From WHSW01 sp033856255 (lineage in GTDB: Bacteria > Actinomycetota > Thermoleophilia > Solirubrobacterales > 70-9): 64,000 bases of DNA. Made by a program: the position numbers and the translations under genes. Below are positions 24,903-32,745 of the stretch, one piece after another (positions within the stretch are counted from its first letter, which is position 1; every line of letters begins with the position of its first letter). Below the pieces are notes generated by a model, which saw nothing but the letters and a program-made list of their open reading frames with translations, was not told the origin of the DNA and ran no database searches. The DNA is taken from NCBI GenBank assembly GCA_033856255.1, contig JAWVFH010000027.1, positions 62,001 to 126,000 of the forward strand, read 5' to 3'.

Positions 24903-24908
24903 TAAGTT
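24903..24908 (+). promoter_or_regulatory. -10 box TAAGTT of leaderless MFS mRNA
   Basis: TAAGTT ends seven bases before ATG 24916, which decides this start over the upstream in-frame ATG at 24877. Confidence 0.6.
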
Positions 24909-24915
24909 CGCCCGC

Positions 24916-26214
24916 ATGGCCGCGGCTCTGCGCCCCCTCCGGCTCGCCGGGTTCCCGAATCTCGGGCTCGCCTACCTCGTCAACGAACTCGGGAATTGGC
25001 TCGGCGAGATCGCGCTCGCCGTCCTCGTCTTCGACCAGACCGGCAGCCCGATGGCGACCGCGGCCCTGTTCTGCGCGATCCACTTCGCACCCGCGCTTCT
25101 GGCACCGCCCCTGGTCGCCCGCCTCGAGTCGGCGCCCGTGCGGGTCTCGCTGCCGGGCCTGTACGCGGTCGAGGCCCTGGTCTTCGCCCTGCTGGCCGTG
25201 ATGGCCGGCGACTTCGTCCTCATCGCCGTGCTCGCGGTGGCGACGATCGACGGCTCGATGGCCTCGGCGGCGCGGGCGCTGACCCGGGCCGCGGCGACCG
25301 CGCTGCTGGCCCCGTCCGACCAGCTGCGGGAGGGCAACGCCCTGCTCAACGTCGCCTTCACGGTCGGCGCGGCCGGCGGCCCGGCGATCGCCGGCCTGGT
25401 CGTCGCCGGGGCCGGCGTGCAGACGGCGTTGCTCGCCGACGCCGCCTCCTTCATGGCGGTCGCGGTGCTGCTCGCCTTCGCCCGCCGGCTCGAGCTCCCG
25501 GCGCAGGAGGAGCCCGAGGTGAGCTGGTCGGACCGCCTGCGCCGCGGCCTCTCTTACGTGCGCGAGCGGCCGGCGCTGCGGCGCCTGCTCGCCGGCCAGG
25601 CGCTCGCCTTCGTCTTCTTCTCGCTCGTGATCCCGATCGAGGTGGTGTTCGCCAAGGCGACGCTCGACGTCGGCGACGCCGGCTACGGCGCCCTGCTCGC
25701 CGCCTGGGGCGTCGGCATGGTGATCGGCAGCCTCGCCTTCGCGGCATTCAGGCGGGTGCCGCTGCCGGCGCTGCTCTTCGCCGCCACCCTGGCGATCGGC
25801 CTCGCCTACCTCGGCACCGCGATCTCGCCGACCCTGCTGGTGGCGTGCGCCGCCTCGTGCCTCGGCGGGCTCGGCAACGGCGTCCAGTGGATCGCGCTCG
25901 TGACCGCGGTCCAGGAGCTGACCCGCGCCGCCTACCAGGCGCGGGTGCTCGCCCTGCTCGAGGCGCTCGCCAGCGCGATGCCGGGGATCGGCTTCCTGCT
26001 CGGCGGCGCGATCACGGCGATCTTCGACCCCCGGCTCAGCTACGCGGTCGCGGGCGCCGGCGTGCTCTGCGTGCTCGCCTACGCCGCCGCCTCGCTCCGG
26101 CACGTGGACTGGGCCCCCGAGCTCGAGCGGGGGAAGCTGCACGACGGCTTGCAGGAGGATGCAACTTCCCTTGCAGCAGCAGGAACCGCGGGCACGGTGC
26201 TCACGGGTCCCTAA
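24916..26214 (+). CDS. MFS transporter, drug/siderophore exporter type
   Basis: A 432-residue major facilitator with about 10-12 membrane segments, of the MFS_3/EntS-like type. Recognisable parts are GNWLGEIALAVLVFDQTGSP near the N-terminus, LTRAAATALLAPSDQLREGN and FTVGAAGGPAIAGLVVAGAG in the first half, and SYVRERPALRRLLAGQALAF after the central loop. Substrate unknown. It carries a leaderless promoter and a 20-bp-period direct repeat upstream, so a dedicated regulator is likely. The coding 3' end contains further TTGCAG/TGCAACTT elements. Confidence 0.9.
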   Translation: MAAALRPLRLAGFPNLGLAYLVNELGNWLGEIALAVLVFDQTGSPMATAALFCAIHFAPALLAPPLVARLESAPVRVSLPGLYAVEALVFALLAVMAGDFVLIAVLAVATIDGSMASAARALTRAAATALLAPSDQLREGNALLNVAFTVGAAGGPAIAGLVVAGAGVQTALLADAASFMAVAVLLAFARRLELPAQEEPEVSWSDRLRRGLSYVRERPALRRLLAGQALAFVFFSLVIPIEVVFAKATLDVGDAGYGALLAAWGVGMVIGSLAFAAFRRVPLPALLFAATLAIGLAYLGTAISPTLLVACAASCLGGLGNGVQWIALVTAVQELTRAAYQARVLALLEALASAMPGIGFLLGGAITAIFDPRLSYAVAGAGVLCVLAYAAASLRHVDWAPELERGKLHDGLQEDATSLAAAGTAGTVLTGP

Positions 26215-26222
26215 CACTCCGC

Positions 26223-26228
26223 TAGGCT
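26223..26228 (+). promoter_or_regulatory. -10 box TAGGCT ahead of riboswitch
   Basis: TAGGCT places a transcript start near 26235, just before the riboswitch. No close -35 match is visible. Confidence 0.4.
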
Positions 26229-26255
26229 CCCGCTTCGCCGAGTTCCCTGCAAAAA

Positions 26256-26391
26256 ACCGTGCATATGCGGTGATTGCCGGGAATCGGGGGACCCGAAGGT
26301 GGCGTTGCTCTTCGCCGCCAGGGGCGAATCGCGGACCTACCGTGTAGCGCCACCCATGCGGCGCGAGCCCGTCAGCTAACCCCGTAGGCGT
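26256..26391 (+). ncRNA. Cyclic di-AMP riboswitch (ydaO-yuaA type)
   Basis: The leader of the Rpf-like gene carries the conserved blocks of this riboswitch in order: GCCGGGAATCGGGGGACCC near 26276-26294, AGGGGCGAATCGCGG near 26320-26334, a GTAGCG block near 26344-26349, and CCCGTCAGCTAACCCCGTAG near 26369-26388. These match the consensus known from actinobacterial rpf and NlpC/P60 genes. c-di-AMP binding usually switches such genes off, limiting cell-wall hydrolase production. The exact ends and the expression platform were not determined by folding. Confidence 0.9.
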
Positions 26392-26397
26392 CCCAAC

Positions 26398-27417
26398 ATG
26401 GGCCGCACCGACCGCCACACCCCCGCCCGCGCACGCAAGACGATTGCGGCGCTGCTTGCCGCGCTCCTGCTGGCGGTCGGCGCCGCGCAGGCGCTCGGCG
26501 CCCAGTCGATCGACGGCCTCAACTTGCAGATCGCCGGCGCCAAGGACCAGGCCCAGGCGCTCGCCGCCCAGATCGACGACGCGACCGCGCAGCTCGCGGC
26601 GGCTCAGCAGCAGGCGATCGTCGCCGCCGAGCGCGAGGCCCAGCTGAACTCGGTGCTCGAGCGCGGGCGCGAGCGCGAGCGCCGCCTGGAAGCAGAGGTC
26701 GCCCGCACCCGGGAGGAGCTCGGGGCCGCGCGCCGGCAGCTTCACCGCGGCCTCAACGCACTCTCCAACCGGCTGGTCGACATCTACCGCGGCGGGATGC
26801 CGGACGCGACCGCACTGCTGCTCGAATCCGACGGCTACGACGACCTGACGACCCGCGCCGAGTACCTGAAGCGCGTCGAGCAGGCGGACGCCTCGCTCGT
26901 CTCGCGGGTGCGCAGCCTCCGCGACGAGGTCTCGAAGCGACTCAACGCGGTCGAGGAGGCCCAGCAGCGCGCCGAGGACTTCAACGCCCAGATCGAGGCC
27001 GCCCGCGACGAGATCGCCGCGGTCCGCGCCGAGGCGGAGTCGCGGGCCTCACAGCTCGCGGCGCTGCGCTCCCAGCGCCAGGCCGCGGTCGAGAGCCTGC
27101 AGGCGCAGGTCGGCCGCTGGACGGATCAGGTCCAGCGCCTCGAGCGGATCTCGGCCGCGCAGGCGCAAAGCGAGGTGAGCGCCTGGTTCGGCGACTGGGC
27201 GATCCCCGAGGCGATCGTGATGTGCGAGTCGGGCGGCAACTTCGGCGCCGTCAACCCCTCCTCGGGCGCCGGCGGCGCCTACCAGATCCTGCCCTCCACC
27301 TGGGAGCTCTACGGCGGCCAGGGCCTGCCGCAGGACGCCTCGCCCTCCGAGCAGTCCGATATCGCCGCCCAGATCTGGGCCGACTCGGGGTCCGCGGCCT
27401 GGGAGTGCGCGGGCTAG
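26398..27417 (+). CDS. Secreted coiled-coil Rpf/transglycosylase-like cell-wall hydrolase
   Basis: A 339-residue exported protein. Residues 1-35 form a signal peptide. A long coiled coil (about 40-255) resembles the N-terminal part of peptidoglycan hydrolases controlled by FtsEX or of NlpC/P60 proteins. The C-terminal domain is resuscitation-promoting-factor/transglycosylase-like: WAIPEAIVMCESGGNFGAVN with candidate catalytic Glu277, GAYQILPSTWELYGG and IAAQIWADSGSAAWECA. It cleaves peptidoglycan glycan strands by family analogy. Expression is under a c-di-AMP riboswitch. Confidence 0.92.
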   Translation: MGRTDRHTPARARKTIAALLAALLLAVGAAQALGAQSIDGLNLQIAGAKDQAQALAAQIDDATAQLAAAQQQAIVAAEREAQLNSVLERGRERERRLEAEVARTREELGAARRQLHRGLNALSNRLVDIYRGGMPDATALLLESDGYDDLTTRAEYLKRVEQADASLVSRVRSLRDEVSKRLNAVEEAQQRAEDFNAQIEAARDEIAAVRAEAESRASQLAALRSQRQAAVESLQAQVGRWTDQVQRLERISAAQAQSEVSAWFGDWAIPEAIVMCESGGNFGAVNPSSGAGGAYQILPSTWELYGGQGLPQDASPSEQSDIAAQIWADSGSAAWECAG

Positions 27418-27426
27418 GCCGAGCTT

Positions 27427-27458
27427 CTCATCCTGGCCTCATCGGGGGCGGTTAGGAT
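27427..27458 (+). promoter_or_regulatory. CTCAT direct-repeat activator box and -10 TAGGAT
   Basis: CTCAT at 27427-27431 and 27438-27442 are 11 bases apart. Exactly ten bases later is TAGGAT (27453-27458). The second box reads CTCATCGG, as does CTCACCGG at the LPFTG promoter. Together they define CTCAY-N6-CTCAY-N10-TANNNT, an OmpR/PhoB-type activator layout, with no separate -35. Confidence 0.6.
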
Positions 27459-27511
27459 CGCCCCTCACCAATCGGAGCGCATGGAGGTGCTCGATCAGTC
27501 ACGGACGTCGG

Positions 27512-29773
27512 ATGAAGGGGGCCGTCGCGGCGCTGGCCTGCGCCTCGTCTCTGCTCGCGGGCACCGCGCTGGCGGACGCCGGCACCCTTCCCCCGGGCTT
27601 TCAGGAGACGACCGCCTTCAGCGGGCTGACCAATCCCACCGTCGTCCGCTTCGCCCCCGACGGGACCGTGTACGTCGCCGAGAAGAGCGGCCTGATCAAG
27701 ACGTTCGACGGGCTCGGTGACACGACCCCGACGGTCTTCGCCGACCTGCGAACCGAGGTGCACAACTTCTGGGACCGCGGCCTGCTCGGGATGGCGCTCG
27801 ACTTCTACTACTCGGACTATCCGTTCGTCTACGTGCTCTACACGCATGACGCCGCGATCGGCGGCACGGCGCCGCGCTGGGGCACCGCTGGAGCGACCTC
27901 CGACGGCTGCCCGACGCCCCCCGGAGCGACGACGGCCGGCTGCGTGGTCAGTGGGCGACTCTCGCGCCTGGTCCCGCAGCCCGGCGGGGGTGTCCAGGAG
28001 GACGTCCTGATCGAGAACTGGTGCCAGCAGTTCCCCAGCCATTCCGTCGGCTCGCTCGAATACGACCAGTGGGGAGCGCTCTATGCGAGCGCCGGCGACG
28101 GGGCCTCGTTCGACTACGTCGACTACGGGCAGAGCGGCAACCCGGTCAACCCCTGCGGCGACCCGGGAGGGAGCGCCCCGAGCCCGCCCTCGGCCGAGGG
28201 GGGCGCGCTGCGCAGCCAGGACGTGCGGACGCCCGGCGATCCCCAGTCGCTCGACGGCTCGGTGATCAGGATCAACCCCGACGGGAACCCGTACGAGATC
28301 AACCCGATGTACGGCAGCGCCGACCCCAACGCCCGCCGGGTGATCGCCTCCGGGCTGCGCAATCCGTTCCGCTTCGACATCGCCGACAACGGCGACCTCT
28401 GGGTCGGAGACGTGGGCTGGGCCGACACCGAGGAGATCGACCGCCTCCCCTACTGGGGCTTCACGAACTTCGGCTGGCCCTGCTACGAGGGCGCCGCCCC
28501 CCACCCGGGCTATGACGCCGCCGACCTTTCGATCTGCGAGAACCTCTACTCGACGCCGGGGGCGGTCACCGCGCCGTACTTCAGCTACCGCCACAGCGAT
28601 CAGGTCGTTGGCGGCGAGGGGTGTCCGAGCGGCAGCTCGTCGATCTCCGGGGTCCGCTTCTACAGGGGAGCCTCGTTCCCGAGCGCGTACGCGCAGGCGC
28701 TCTTCTTCGCCGACTACTCGCGTGACTGCATCTGGGCGATCCCGGCGGGCGCAAACGGCGATCCCGACCCGTCGCGGGTGGCGACCTTCGACGCCGGCGC
28801 CTCGAACCCCGTCTGGATCGAGAACGGCCCGGATGGAGCCCTCTACTACGCGGACTTCGACGGCGGCAGGATCCAGCGGATCCAGTACTCGGGCGCGGGC
28901 CAGAACCAGAACCCCAGCGCGGTGATCGACGCCAGCCGCCTCTCGGGGCCGGCGCCGCTGACGGTCGACTTCGACGGGCGGAGGTCAACCGATCCCGAGG
29001 GCGACACCCTCACCTACGCCTGGGACCTCGACGGCGACGGCCAGACCGACGACTCGACCTCGCCCACCCCGAGCCAGACGTTCGGTCCCGGCAGCCACAC
29101 GGTCAAGCTCGCCGTCGGCGACGGTCACGGGGGCATCGGCACGGCGACGGTGACGATCGACGCCGGCAACAGCCCGCCGACCCCGGTGATCTCGACCCCG
29201 ACGCCCGCGACCGTCTGGCAGGTCGGTCAGAAGATCACCTTCACGGGCTCGGCGCTCGACCCCGAGCAGGGCACGCTGCCGGCCTCGGCCCTGAACTGGG
29301 ACGTGATCATGCACCACTGCCCGTCGAACTGCCACACGCACCTGATCCAGAGCTTCGCCGGGGTCGCGACGGGCTCGTTCTCGGCCCCCGATCACGAGTA
29401 CCCCTCCTACCTCGAGCTGCGCCTGACCGCCACCGACGCCGGGGGGCAGACCGCGGTCACCAGCGTCAACCTCAACCCGGCCACCGTCAACCTGACGCTC
29501 TCCACCAACCAGGCCGCGAGCGCCGGCGTCGCCCTGGTCCTCAACAGCGCCACCCGCGTCGCGCCGTTCACGACGACGCTGATCAAGGGCTCGGCGAACA
29601 CGATCACGGCACCCTCGCCGCAGACGATCGGGCGCTACCGCTACACGTTCCGCTCCTGGGCGGACGGCGGCGCCCGTACCCACACGGTCACCGTGGGCTC
29701 GACGAAGACGATCCGCGCCAACTTCGACCGGGTCCGGACCAGCGGCACCGCCAAGCACCGCCACCACCGCTAG
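27512..29773 (+). CDS. Secreted glucose/sorbosone dehydrogenase-like protein with PKD domain
   Basis: A 753-residue exported protein. Residues 1-21 form a signal peptide. Residues about 28-455 are a six-bladed beta-propeller of the glucose/sorbosone dehydrogenase family (GLTNPTVVRFAPDGTVYVAE, GLLGMALD, SLDGSVIRINPDGNPY, SGLRNPFRFDI, VGDVGWADTEEIDRL). A PKD domain follows (about 470-550; DGRRSTDPEGDTLTYAWDLD), then a second beta-rich domain with a Cys pair (HHCPSNCHTH). Such enzymes oxidise sugars with PQQ, but many homologues lack proven activity. ATG 27512 has no clear ribosome site. Its promoter carries the CTCAT boxes. Confidence 0.9.
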   Translation: MKGAVAALACASSLLAGTALADAGTLPPGFQETTAFSGLTNPTVVRFAPDGTVYVAEKSGLIKTFDGLGDTTPTVFADLRTEVHNFWDRGLLGMALDFYYSDYPFVYVLYTHDAAIGGTAPRWGTAGATSDGCPTPPGATTAGCVVSGRLSRLVPQPGGGVQEDVLIENWCQQFPSHSVGSLEYDQWGALYASAGDGASFDYVDYGQSGNPVNPCGDPGGSAPSPPSAEGGALRSQDVRTPGDPQSLDGSVIRINPDGNPYEINPMYGSADPNARRVIASGLRNPFRFDIADNGDLWVGDVGWADTEEIDRLPYWGFTNFGWPCYEGAAPHPGYDAADLSICENLYSTPGAVTAPYFSYRHSDQVVGGEGCPSGSSSISGVRFYRGASFPSAYAQALFFADYSRDCIWAIPAGANGDPDPSRVATFDAGASNPVWIENGPDGALYYADFDGGRIQRIQYSGAGQNQNPSAVIDASRLSGPAPLTVDFDGRRSTDPEGDTLTYAWDLDGDGQTDDSTSPTPSQTFGPGSHTVKLAVGDGHGGIGTATVTIDAGNSPPTPVISTPTPATVWQVGQKITFTGSALDPEQGTLPASALNWDVIMHHCPSNCHTHLIQSFAGVATGSFSAPDHEYPSYLELRLTATDAGGQTAVTSVNLNPATVNLTLSTNQAASAGVALVLNSATRVAPFTTTLIKGSANTITAPSPQTIGRYRYTFRSWADGGARTHTVTVGSTKTIRANFDRVRTSGTAKHRHHR

Positions 29774-29779
29774 CGGGGA

Positions 29780-29935
29780 TCAGCCCTCGGGCGGCTCGCG
29801 CTTGGCGACCAGGTAGCCGGCGATCAGGACGACCGCGGCGAAGACCCCGCCCGCGATCCTGATCTGCGCCCTGAAGCGCAGCCAGACGAGGCGGACCATG
29901 AAGCGGCCGATCAGCTCGTAGATCGCTGCAGGCAT
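29780..29935 (-). CDS. Small single-pass membrane protein downstream of argG
   Basis: A 51-residue ORF. It begins MPAAIYELIGRFMVRLVWLR, has a hydrophobic segment (IAGGVFAAVVLIAGYLV) and ends AKREPPEG. Codon use has the GC-rich third positions of real genes. Its ATG lies nine bases after the argG stop codon, and TAGGGT six bases upstream gives it a leaderless promoter. Short Arg-rich single-span proteins of this kind are widespread and mostly unstudied. Function unknown. Confidence 0.6.
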   Translation of the reverse strand: MPAAIYELIGRFMVRLVWLRFRAQIRIAGGVFAAVVLIAGYLVAKREPPEG

Positions 29936-29941
29936 GGGCGG

Positions 29942-29947
29942 ACCCTA
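29942..29947 (-). promoter_or_regulatory. -10 box TAGGGT built on argG stop codon
   Basis: The argG stop TAG (29947-29945) forms the first half of TAGGGT, six bases before the ATG of the small membrane protein. Confidence 0.5.
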
Positions 29948-31207
29948 CCCTTCCCCGCGCTTGCGAACCCTGTGCGCGAGGCGGCTCTGGAGCGTGAACA
30001 GCTCGATGAACCCGGGGCTGGCGTCCTGGCTGAACTCGCCGCCGGACTCGCCGAACGAGGCAAGGCTGCGGTCGTAGAGGGCGTAGGGCGAGGAGCGCGC
30101 GACGACGCTGGCCGAGCCCTTGTAGAGCTTCACCGTCACCTCGCCCGTGACATACGCGTTCGCCGCCTCCATGTATGCGTCGAGGTCCTCGCGCAGGGGC
30201 TCGAGCCAGAGGCCGGCGTAGCAGAGGTAGGCCCACTTGTCCTCGAGCGCGCGCTTGAAGTTGTTCTGGTGGATGGTCGAGACGAGCTTCTCGAGCTCGC
30301 GATGCGCGGGCAGGATCACGGCCGCCGCCGGGACCTCGTAGACGTCGCGGACCTTGAGCCCGACGATCCGGTCCTCGACGTGGTCGACGATCCCCGCCCC
30401 GTGACGGGCGCCGAGCTCGGCGACGCGCCCGATCAGCTCGACCAGCTCGAGCCGCTCGCCGTCGACCGAGACCGGCCGGCCGGCCTCGAAGCCGATCCGC
30501 ACCAGCTCCGGCTCGTCGGGGGCAAGCTCGGGGCGGGTGACGAGCTGGAAGACGTCGTCGGGGGTGGGCTCGGCCAGATCCTCGATCGAGCGCCCCTCCG
30601 AGGAACGGCCCCAGAGGTTGTCGTCGATCGAGTACGGGGCGGCCGCCTCGTTCGCACCCTTGATCGGGATCCCGTGCTCGCGGGCGTAGGCGATCTCCTC
30701 CTCGCGGCCCATCTTCCACTCGCGCACGGGCGCCAGGACCTTGAGCTCGGGATCGAGGGCGGCGATCGTGCCGTCGATGCGGACCTGGTCGTTGCCCTTG
30801 CCGGTGCAGCCGTGGGCGATCGTGTCGCAGCCGCTGGCCCGGGCCTGCGCGACCGCCAGCTTCGCGATCAGTGGCCGGGCGAGCGCCGTGAACAGCGGAT
30901 AGCCCCCTCCGTAGAGCGCGTTGGCCTTGATCGCCGGCAGCACGTACTCGCTCGCGAACTCCTCGCGCGCGTCGGTGCGGATCGCCTCGATCGCGCCGAG
31001 GTCGCGGGCCTTGCCGACGACGACGTCCCAATCCTCGCCCGGCTGGCCGAGGTCGACCGTCAAGGTGACGATCTCGGCGCCGTAGCGCTCCTGGATCCAG
31101 TGCAGCATCACCGACGTGTCGAGGCCCCCGGAGTAGAGCAGCAGGACGCGGCCGATCGAGCCGGGATCCGCTTGGTAGCTGGCAATTCTGGGCGCCTCGT
31201 CGCTCAT
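29945..31207 (-). CDS. argG: Argininosuccinate synthase
   Basis: Cytoplasmic enzyme joining citrulline and aspartate with ATP to argininosuccinate in arginine biosynthesis. It has 420 residues. The ATP pyrophosphatase loop is LLLYSGGLDTSVML. Other family signatures are YPLFTALARPLIAK, THG-type HGCTGKGNDQVR, APVREWKMGREEEIAYAREH and SIDDNLWGRSSEG. ATG 31207 gives a slightly long N-terminus. No ribosome site is evident. It lies apart from the argCJBD group at 50-55 kb; argH is not in the window. Confidence 0.97.
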   Translation of the reverse strand: MSDEAPRIASYQADPGSIGRVLLLYSGGLDTSVMLHWIQERYGAEIVTLTVDLGQPGEDWDVVVGKARDLGAIEAIRTDAREEFASEYVLPAIKANALYGGGYPLFTALARPLIAKLAVAQARASGCDTIAHGCTGKGNDQVRIDGTIAALDPELKVLAPVREWKMGREEEIAYAREHGIPIKGANEAAAPYSIDDNLWGRSSEGRSIEDLAEPTPDDVFQLVTRPELAPDEPELVRIGFEAGRPVSVDGERLELVELIGRVAELGARHGAGIVDHVEDRIVGLKVRDVYEVPAAAVILPAHRELEKLVSTIHQNNFKRALEDKWAYLCYAGLWLEPLREDLDAYMEAANAYVTGEVTVKLYKGSASVVARSSPYALYDRSLASFGESGGEFSQDASPGFIELFTLQSRLAHRVRKRGEG

Positions 31208-31254
31208 CGGCGGGCAAGTCTCGCATCTGCCGCCCGCTCGGGGATCATTCAGGG

Positions 31255-31950
31255 ATGCGGCGCGTTCTCCACATCGTCTCCGTCACCCTGATCACGGCCG
31301 GGATCGTGATCGCCACCGACGTCGCGATGACGCTGCTGTGGAAGGAGCCGCTGTCGACGGTCTACGGCTCGATCAAGCAGGGACAGGCCGCGGACTCGCT
31401 GGCGGCGCTCGAGAAGGAGTTCCCCTCCTCGGCCGACCTGCGCGCCGTGCACGGATCCGCGAACGTCGAGGAGCGCGTCGCCGGCCTCGCCGATCTGTTC
31501 GCCGGACAGGTCCAGACAGGACAGGGGATCGGGCGGATCGAGATCCCGAGCATCGACCTCAGCATCGTCGTCGTCCAGGGAACGGACACCGCGAGCCTGC
31601 AGAAGGGGCCGGGCCACTATCCGGACACCGCCTTTCCCGGCCAGGGCAAGACGATCGGGATCGCCGGCCACCGGACGACCTACCTGGCGCCGTTCCGCCG
31701 CATCAACGAGATCGCCGACGGCGACACGATCACGCTCGAGATGCCGTACGGCACCTTCACCTACGAGGTCCAGGAGCATCGGATCGTCGACCCGAGCGAT
31801 GTCGAGATCGTCGACGACGTCGGCTACGAGCGACTCGTCCTCACCGCGTGTCACCCGCTCTACAGCGCGGCTCAGCGCTGGGCCGTGTTCGCGAAGCTGG
31901 TCGACACCAGCCTGTTCGCGGCCGATGACCGGCTCTGGCAGGACCCGTAA
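31255..31950 (+). CDS. Class E sortase
   Basis: A 231-residue membrane-bound cysteine transpeptidase that joins LPXTG-type proteins to peptidoglycan. A membrane anchor lies at about 5-28. Catalytic residues are His139 in GIAGHRTTYL, Cys199 in LVLTACHPL and Arg208 in SAAQRWAVFAKL. The LTxCHPxxSAxxR pattern fits actinobacterial class E enzymes, which often favour LAXTG. The candidate substrates here carry LPFTG (2186-2518, 18108-18443) and lie elsewhere, not next to the enzyme. ATG 31255 diverges from argG. Confidence 0.93.
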   Translation: MRRVLHIVSVTLITAGIVIATDVAMTLLWKEPLSTVYGSIKQGQAADSLAALEKEFPSSADLRAVHGSANVEERVAGLADLFAGQVQTGQGIGRIEIPSIDLSIVVVQGTDTASLQKGPGHYPDTAFPGQGKTIGIAGHRTTYLAPFRRINEIADGDTITLEMPYGTFTYEVQEHRIVDPSDVEIVDDVGYERLVLTACHPLYSAAQRWAVFAKLVDTSLFAADDRLWQDP

Positions 31951-31962
31951 GGGCCCGGGCGC

Positions 31963-32745
31963 TCAGCGCAGGATCTCGTCGAGCAGCGACTCGCTCTCGA
32001 CGGCAGGGAAGTCGGCGCGCAGGACCTCGGCGATCTCGTCGCGGCTCTTCCCGGTGACGGCGAGCTGCGTGGCGCGAAGCAGCGCCTCGGCGTAGACGTC
32101 ACGGTCCGTGCGAGCGCTCGGCTCGGCGGCGGCGGCCTCGGTCTCGCGTCCCGGATAGGCCGTAACGATGGCCGCCGGGCGCTCGCGCTCGAACGGCTCC
32201 GGCTCCCGGACGGGCTCGGGTGCGGGCGCGAACGGCTTCGGCGCCGGCGCCGGGGCGGGCGCCTCGAGCTCCCGCTCGAACGCCTTCGCATCGAAGTCCA
32301 GCTTCGGCAGCGGCGTCAACTCGGGCTCGGGCGTGCGCGCCGGCTCGGGCGCGGGTGCGGGCGCGAACGGCTCGGGCCGGGGCGCGCTCTCGACCGCCGC
32401 GAGGGGGGCCTCACGCCGGACCCCGGCGCGCGCATCGGCGAGCACGCGATCGAGGTCGGCGAGCATGCGCTCCGCCTGCTGTCTGAACTGATCGGCGGTG
32501 TCGGCGACCGTCCGGGTCAGCCGGTCGAGGTCCTCGCTGCGCTCACCGGCCAGCGCGTCGGCCTCGGCCTTGCGCTCGGCGAGATAGCTGCGGGCGTCCG
32601 CCTCGGCGTCGGCGCGAATCTGGGCCGCAACCCGCTCGGCGGCGTCGACGATCTCATGGATCCGGTCGGTCGCCTCGCCCAGCGAACGTCGCAGGTCTGA
32701 CGGCATCCCGGGAGCCGGCTGATCGCGCCGTCCGAACTCCATCAC
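31963..32745 (-). CDS. Coiled-coil protein with Pro-rich linker and shared C-terminal domain
   Basis: A 260-residue protein. A coiled coil (about 20-115; IRADAEADARSYLAERKAEA) resembles DivIVA/ATPase b-type helices. A Pro/Ala/Glu-rich linker follows, and a C-terminal domain of about 45 residues: LLRATQLAVTGKSRDEIAEV and LRADFPAVESESLLDEIL. The same domain ends the upstream gene product. Its ATG overlaps the upstream stop (ATGA). Function unknown; family not recognised. Confidence 0.75.
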   Translation of the reverse strand: MMEFGRRDQPAPGMPSDLRRSLGEATDRIHEIVDAAERVAAQIRADAEADARSYLAERKAEADALAGERSEDLDRLTRTVADTADQFRQQAERMLADLDRVLADARAGVRREAPLAAVESAPRPEPFAPAPAPEPARTPEPELTPLPKLDFDAKAFERELEAPAPAPAPKPFAPAPEPVREPEPFERERPAAIVTAYPGRETEAAAAEPSARTDRDVYAEALLRATQLAVTGKSRDEIAEVLRADFPAVESESLLDEILR

